A stretch of 64,000 nt of DNA from Vanilla planifolia (taxonomy: Eukaryota > Streptophyta > Magnoliopsida > Asparagales > Orchidaceae): the NCBI GenBank assembly GCA_023846275.1, contig CM043874.1, positions 23,464,630-23,528,629 on the forward strand, read 5' to 3'. The notes under the pieces were generated by a model. That model did not search any database. It worked only from the letters and a program-made list of their open reading frames with translations, and had not been told where the DNA came from. The position numbers were made by a program, and so were the translations under genes. Shown here in pieces: positions 60,075 to 64,000 of this stretch (position 1 is the first letter of the stretch; every line of letters starts with the position of its first letter).

Positions 60075-60373
60075 TTAATAGCTCCTAATCAAAACTCAGT
60101 TAAATAGTGATAGTAATTAGAGTTCTCCTTATTGTGAGAAAATGACAAAATATTTGAATAGAAAAATACTTATTATCTTATTCAAGAGTTTAAATGCAAC
60201 AAATTAACTTTTCTTAAAAGTATAAATTATCACAAATAATTGCATCAAAATAGCAACAATTATCTTATTCGTTGAAAAATATTCATAACAACTCGGACCA
60301 ATAGAAGATTATCATTTAACTCCATACAAATTCATAAAAATATTTCAAATTTGGTCTTGAAACCTTTGAAGAT
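60075..60373 (-). repeat. 5' LTR of the minus-strand gypsy element
   Basis: Partner of the LTR at 56287-56580. Its downstream end (lower coordinates) abuts the primer site at 60062-60073. Its outer end is only about 580 bp upstream of the MADS start codon on the opposite strand, so the gene promoter and this LTR are close neighbours. Confidence 0.8.
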
Positions 60374-60819
60374 TGTGTAGACTTATTATTATGCCACCGT
60401 GAATTTGCTGGGACCAATGATCTCATGATGGCCTATAGAACTTTTTACTAAAAAAAGCTTTATTTAGTAAAATAATTATATATTTTTAATTACACCCACA
60501 AAGTATGCCAAATAAGTCCGATTTCGCCATTGCACCCTCCGGAAAATTTGTACGCATAAAGGTGATTTAACAGCAGCATGAACTTACAACGCAGGGGCAT
60601 ATTCGTAAGCTTGGAAGTCCGACACTCGAGGAAGGCGACGTCAACCATTGTATACTCGACACGTCTTCAGCTCTTCAGTCGAGGTTTAAGGTTAGCGTCG
60701 ACGTGGCTACACGTACGCATCCGAACTCCCGCATAAAATAATGAGTTAATCCAAAAGATTATCCTAAAACCTTAGTTAATTTATGCACGACAAAATTAAT
60801 CCAGCTCTCATCGTGTACG

Positions 60820-60826
60820 TATAAAG
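60820..60826 (+). promoter_or_regulatory. TATA box
   Basis: TATAAAG, within gtacgtataaaggtaag, 132 bp before the start codon. Transcription would begin around 60850, giving a leader of about 100 bases. An alternative AT-rich element at 60732-60740 (cataaaata) is less like a TATA box. Confidence 0.6.
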
Positions 60827-60847
60827 GTAAGGTCGTGAAAGATATAG

Positions 60848-60950
60848 CAGAAAGGAGAGCGCGAGAGTGAAGAAAAGAAGCAGTAAAATTGAAAGGGAGA
60901 TTTTCTGTGGAGGAAAGAAGTGGTGGAGGAGGAGGAGGAGGGAAGGGGAA
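60848..60950 (+). promoter_or_regulatory. GA-rich 5' UTR
   Basis: Nearly all purine from agcagaaaggagagc through a (gga)n run to gggaaggggaag just before the start codon. GA-rich leaders are common in MADS-box genes and can bind BPC-type GAGA-binding proteins; that role is inference here. The same reading frame is open upstream to 60889, but only with non-ATG codons. Confidence 0.55.
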
Positions 60951-60951
60951 G

Positions 60952-61136
60952 ATGGGGAGGGGGAGAGTGGAGCTGAAGAGGATTGAAAACAAGATAAACC
61001 GGCAGGTGACGTTCGCGAAGAGGAGGAACGGGTTGCTAAAGAAGGCGTATGAGCTCTCCGTTCTCTGTGATGCCGAGGTTGCACTCATCGTCTTCTCCAA
61101 CCGCGGGCGTCTTTTTGAGTTCTGCAGCAGTTCAAG
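60952..61136 (+). CDS. MIKC MADS-box transcription factor, SEPALLATA/AGL2-like, exon 1 only
   Basis: Exon 1 encodes the MADS domain: [18 protein letters not shown] at the start, then [34 protein letters not shown] and RLFEFCSSS, 61 codons plus two bases, the standard 185-bp first exon of MIKC genes. The donor is TCAAG/gtacca at 61136/61137 (intron phase 2). All DNA-contact residues are present: Arg3, Lys23, Arg24, Lys30, Lys31. The FAKRR, FSNRG and EFCSSS segments favour the SEP (AGL2) clade over AGL6, which usually has FSSRG and EFGS. SEP proteins act in the nucleus as bridging partners in floral tetramers that bind CArG-box pairs. Start choice: this ATG begins the conserved MGRGR. No disabling change is seen. 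I and K domains lie beyond the window. Confidence 0.95.
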
Positions 61137-61877
61137 GTACCAAAAATTACACATTCCTCCGAAAAGCATCTTCTAGTTGTGTTCACTCGCTAAAAATCCC
61201 TAGGAAAATCTTTAGCTTAATGGCACTTGGCGATCGTGGGGTTTAATAGTAGTTTGTTGTTTTGGATGGTTTCTTGATTTTCCAAGCACTGTGCCTCTCT
61301 GGATCTTGGTTGGGTTGCTGGTTGTGCGATTTGCTGCTTTTACTTGTTTGGAAGGATTCCGAAAGTTTGGATTCGGAGGATGTAGAACTGTTCCAATAGA
61401 TCTCCTAGGCGTTCGATGATATTTTATGGGTCCAAGGCTAGGGGTCACCAAGCTGTTTTCGGTATTTTTTTTATAATTGTTGTTTCGCGTTTGGACTTGT
61501 TGAGCGTGCCGCATAGATTACTAGCCTACCATTAAATAATTAGAAAGGGCTTTTTTCAGAATGGATCTTTTCTCTCCACCAATTCTGTCATAGATGTCTT
61601 TCAAAAAAAAAAAAAAAATCGTTTCGGTGGTTGCCTAGACAAAACTAAAATGATGCTTGCACTTCAGCAAACAAACCTACAGTTATTACCTTATGCTTCT
61701 CTTGTTCGAAGAGCCTAGATTTTGACCGGAGAACTTCTTTTCATTTATTCAGGAAATCATCTCTGACTTCTTCTCTACTCTCTAGTCTACACTAATCCAT
61801 GTGCTGCCTCCGGTTGAAACGAAATTCTTTGGAGTCTCGTGACTAGTTTCGTTCAATAGATAGGTATCGTATAATGC

Positions 61878-61938
61878 GAAGGTTGCCATTTTGCATTGAT
61901 GTTTTGCAGAAGGTTGCAGTTTTGCATTCATGTATGTG
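61878..61938. repeat. 31-bp tandem duplication in intron 1
   Basis: gaaggttgccattttgcatt (61878) recurs as gaaggttgcagttttgcatt (61909). Two units in direct tandem with few differences, hence fairly recent. Confidence 0.75.
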
Positions 61939-63186
61939 TAATTAGGATCCTAAGCGGCGCCGAAGAAATGATAGATAAAACTTCACAAGTAGGCAATCCA
62001 TTTTATTCTTTAAAAAAGGCTAACCAAGTGGTGTCTTTTTGCAATAAAGCAGGAAATATGTTAGTGTACGGCAACTTGAAATGATTTCAAAAGATTTTGA
62101 ATTGATAACAACTTCTAGTTGTCTGGGGTAGAAGTTCTTTTCCTATGGATATGATGTTAAAAAATCACAAGAGGATCGAACATTAACTGCCGCAGCTGCG
62201 AAAGATTATGGACAAACTTTTGGTTCGGTATAGTACAGTAATCAATCTTTGGAGGAAGAAAACATAAATCATTTGGAATTTAGAATAATATTTTGTGTGT
62301 ATTCTTCATATAGAAATGCAGATATGCTTATGAGCTGTGACATTTAAGAACTTTTTGTAGACCGTTTCTCTGAAGTCTTTCAAATATTTGATAACGTGGT
62401 AGTCTTGCGGTTATTCTTCCGTTTTTACAACACTCCTTCAAAGAACCATAGGTTACCTTGGTAGTTGTCTGTTGAATAAATTGATCAATAATTTGCACAT
62501 ACAAAATATACAAATTACAATTACTTTCTGTAATTTCCTGATAACCTTTCTTTTCTGGTAATCTACGTGAAACAAGTACATATCTTTTTATACATTGTGT
62601 TGAGTTGGAAATAAAGAAATGAGTAGAGGCGTAGGTATGACAAAGAAACAAAACATAAAGAATGGGAAGGACAAAAAGATAGAGACAAAAATTATAACTC
62701 AGCACTATGATGACGTCTCAATAATATCAAATCCTAAAAAGGATAACCTAGAACATTGTAAGGGAAGAGTATTTATAAATAATCTTTAGTGAAAAATTAG
62801 TAACAAAAGTTACTAACTTTACAATGAACTGAAGGTAGATGTTTCTATAAACTATTTCTAGAGGGACTGGTCATGCAATGACCCAGTTAAATACGTCGGA
62901 AAGGGTCGTCCCAAACAGTTGTACCAATTGAAAGAACCACAACAGGAGGTGGGTTGGGAAAAAAAAAGCTTGTACAACAGAATGATGATTGTAATCAGAA
63001 TATTTCAAAAACGCTCTTACTCGTGTCATTTATTATTTGTGATCTTGATGAACAAAAATTACATCTTCATATTATTGCAGGTGCATATCTCAGTTGTTGG
63101 CGTTATATATATTCCTTGGGTATATAATATTTGCATGTGAATTTCTTCCAGCAATATCACAGATAGATGCATCAAATAGGCGGCTG

Positions 63187-63189
<3 letters not shown>

Positions 63190-63219
<30 letters not shown>
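63190..63219. repeat. Poly(T) run of about 30 bases
   Basis: An unbroken T run in intron 1 following ggctgaagg. It could be the tail of a minus-strand retroposed sequence, whose body would then lie to the right, but no such body was recognised. Confidence 0.85.
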
Positions 63220-63222
<3 letters not shown>

Positions 63223-64000
63223 GCTAATGAAATAAATATGAAAATTCTCAAAATATCAGTTATTTGAAATAAGAGATCACGGTGAATATGGTCATTTTAT
63301 GGAAAGATTAATAGCCTCTTAGATGTACTCTAAACAATGCTTAGACTTCTTCATTCTGCTTGGTAGCAACGTTTTACTCTAGAAGGTGTTTATAAAATGG
63401 GTTTTCGAAAAAACTTTTTCTAAAATATATTTTAAATAAGTGACAAAGAAGATTTTAAAAGACTATTTAATTTATTTTTTATGATTTTAAGTTTGAAAAA
63501 TATAAAGAACATTTATGAATAAAACCTGTGAACTGGGAACTCTTTTTTCCACTTTGAACATTGAAACCAACATTTGACTCATGACAGTCCATTCGAATTG
63601 GCTGTCTTAATATGACATGCCTCCTAAAACTAGGTCACTTTCTTTCTTGTGGTTTGATGATATGGCAAAAAAATGGAAACTCAGTCCACCGCACCTTATT
63701 GATGTGATCACCTTAGATACCTAATAGCATATATCATGTTCAATAATTCAACACAATTTTTTGTTAACTCTTTTAATTATCTTTTAGCCTGAATGAAATA
63801 ATGTTTAATATGCTTTTAATATTTTAACTAATAAGCATAATAGAGCTATTATTTGTAACATGTTCAAATTTAAATATAAAGTTTATTACTTCTAATAAAT
63901 AATATCTTAAATCTAAAATTCAAGACAAATCAATAGTAAGATATGAGCTATCAAACTTATATTCTATGGAATTCTTTCTTCAAGCATGAGCTATCAAACT

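Larger units (their letters stand above)
56287..60373 (-). mobile_element. Ty3/gypsy element with both LTRs, gag deleted
   Basis: The minus strand, from 60373 down, shows 5' LTR, primer site, protease, reverse transcriptase, RNase H start, integrase and 3' LTR, about 4.1 kb in all. Typical plant gypsy elements with this domain set are longer, and here only about 0.35 kb separates the primer site from the protease, so most of gag is missing. The integrase tail (KLTSQYYNPYVV, LMFHVSMLKRHIG) and LTGYYRRF-type context resemble small chromoviruses of the Reina/Galadriel kind. That lineage call is tentative. Confidence 0.85.
60500..60951 (+). promoter_or_regulatory. CpG-rich promoter and 5' leader of the MADS-box gene
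   Basis: Composition changes sharply near 60500, from AT-rich DNA almost without CG to text with a CG every 15-20 bases. Several ACGT cores, which bind bZIP and bHLH factors in plants, are present: gacgtc (60637), gacacgtc (60657), gacgtggc (60700) and cacgtacg (60710). ggttgac on the minus strand at about 60640 is a W-box core. gccaaataagt (about 60508) is one base off a CArG box, the site bound by MADS proteins themselves. None of these sites is proven to work. Confidence 0.6.
61137..64000 (+). other. Intron 1 of the MADS-box gene (continues past the window)
   Basis: No exon encoding the I domain or the K-box start (usually ...LERYQ...) could be found in any frame to 64000, so intron 1 exceeds 2.86 kb. 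Long first introns, often carrying regulatory sites, are usual in floral MADS genes. Its first 800 bp keep the high-CG gene-like composition; after about 62300 it becomes AT-rich with A15 (61604-61618) and T30 (63190-63219) runs. The 125-codon minus frame at 62328-62705 and the + frame at 62919-63140 have no motif and look accidental. Confidence 0.7.

Noticed and set aside
60889..60951. N-terminal extension of the MADS protein in the same frame.
   Set aside because: It would start at TTG, not ATG, and is a GA-rich leader translating to Gly and Lys repeats. MADS proteins of this class begin at the conserved MGRGR.
60759..61169. Minus-strand open frames of 136 and 102 codons over the MADS exon.
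   Set aside because: They are antisense shadows of the GC-richer exon and GA-rich leader (Ser/Pro/Leu-rich text) with no motif.
61212..61514. Minus-strand 100-codon frame in the start of intron 1.
   Set aside because: It is composition-driven (Pro/Thr/Asn-rich), with no motif, and sits within the intron of the + strand gene.
62328..62705. Minus-strand 125-codon frame in intron 1, hydrophobic N terminus.
   Set aside because: Looked at as a possible secreted or nested gene. No recognisable family, codon use like non-coding AT-rich DNA, and no promoter seen.
1..64000. tRNA or rRNA genes, CRISPR arrays, bacterial operons.
   Set aside because: No tRNA A/B boxes with cloverleaf context, no rRNA text and no spaced identical repeats were seen; the DNA is plant nuclear in character.

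Overview
The window reads as nuclear DNA of a flowering plant. It is very A+T rich (roughly 70% by eye). It has one recognisable host gene, at the far right, and almost everything else is heavily decayed transposable-element DNA. The host gene is the first exon of a type II (MIKC) MADS-box gene (60952-61136, + strand). Its MADS domain carries the residues of the SEPALLATA/AGL2 group. Such proteins belong to angiosperm floral tetramer complexes, so the source is an angiosperm; the form of the domain would suit a non-grass monocot, but that is only a guess. The gene leaves the window inside intron 1.

Layout from left to right. 1-11.2 kb: AT-rich DNA without recognisable genes, containing an old 57-65 bp tandem repeat (5.4-6.6 kb). 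11.3-13.2 kb: what looks like a copia-type 5' LTR with an initiator-Met-tRNA primer site and a gag-like remnant. 13.2-17.3 kb: a long LTR of a TGTCAC-starting family that recurs at 29.4-31.6, 31.6-32.6, 33.6-35.3, 43.1-47.7 and 48.0-49.9 kb, four copies in one orientation and two in the other. 18.1-18.3 kb: a 14-bp minisatellite. 18.7-24.0 kb and 24.8-29.3 kb: two L1-type LINEs of one family pointing at each other, the right one still showing a zinc knuckle, endonuclease, reverse transcriptase and a terminal RNase H. 38.6-42.8 kb: a Ty3/gypsy polyprotein relic of Del/Tekay type (gag, protease, RT, RNase H, integrase, chromodomain-like tail), followed by its 3' LTR, which a second LTR interrupts. 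53.0-53.8 kb: a gag relic. 56.3-60.4 kb: a smaller gypsy element on the minus strand with both LTRs (about 295 bp), primer site, protease, RT and integrase, but almost no gag. 60.5-61.9 kb: a CpG-rich gene 5' end.

No element is intact. All open frames are short, reading frames shift often, and many stops or changes fit C:G to T:A decay of methylated DNA. In three RT relics the first catalytic Asp reads Asn. The one functional unit is the MADS gene: a CpG-rich promoter with several ACGT cores, a TATA box, a GA-rich leader and exon 1, starting within 600 bp of the nearest transposon. I saw no tRNA or rRNA gene, no CRISPR array and no novel system. The points of most interest are the boundary between TE and promoter, the convergent LINE pair and the tandem repeats.
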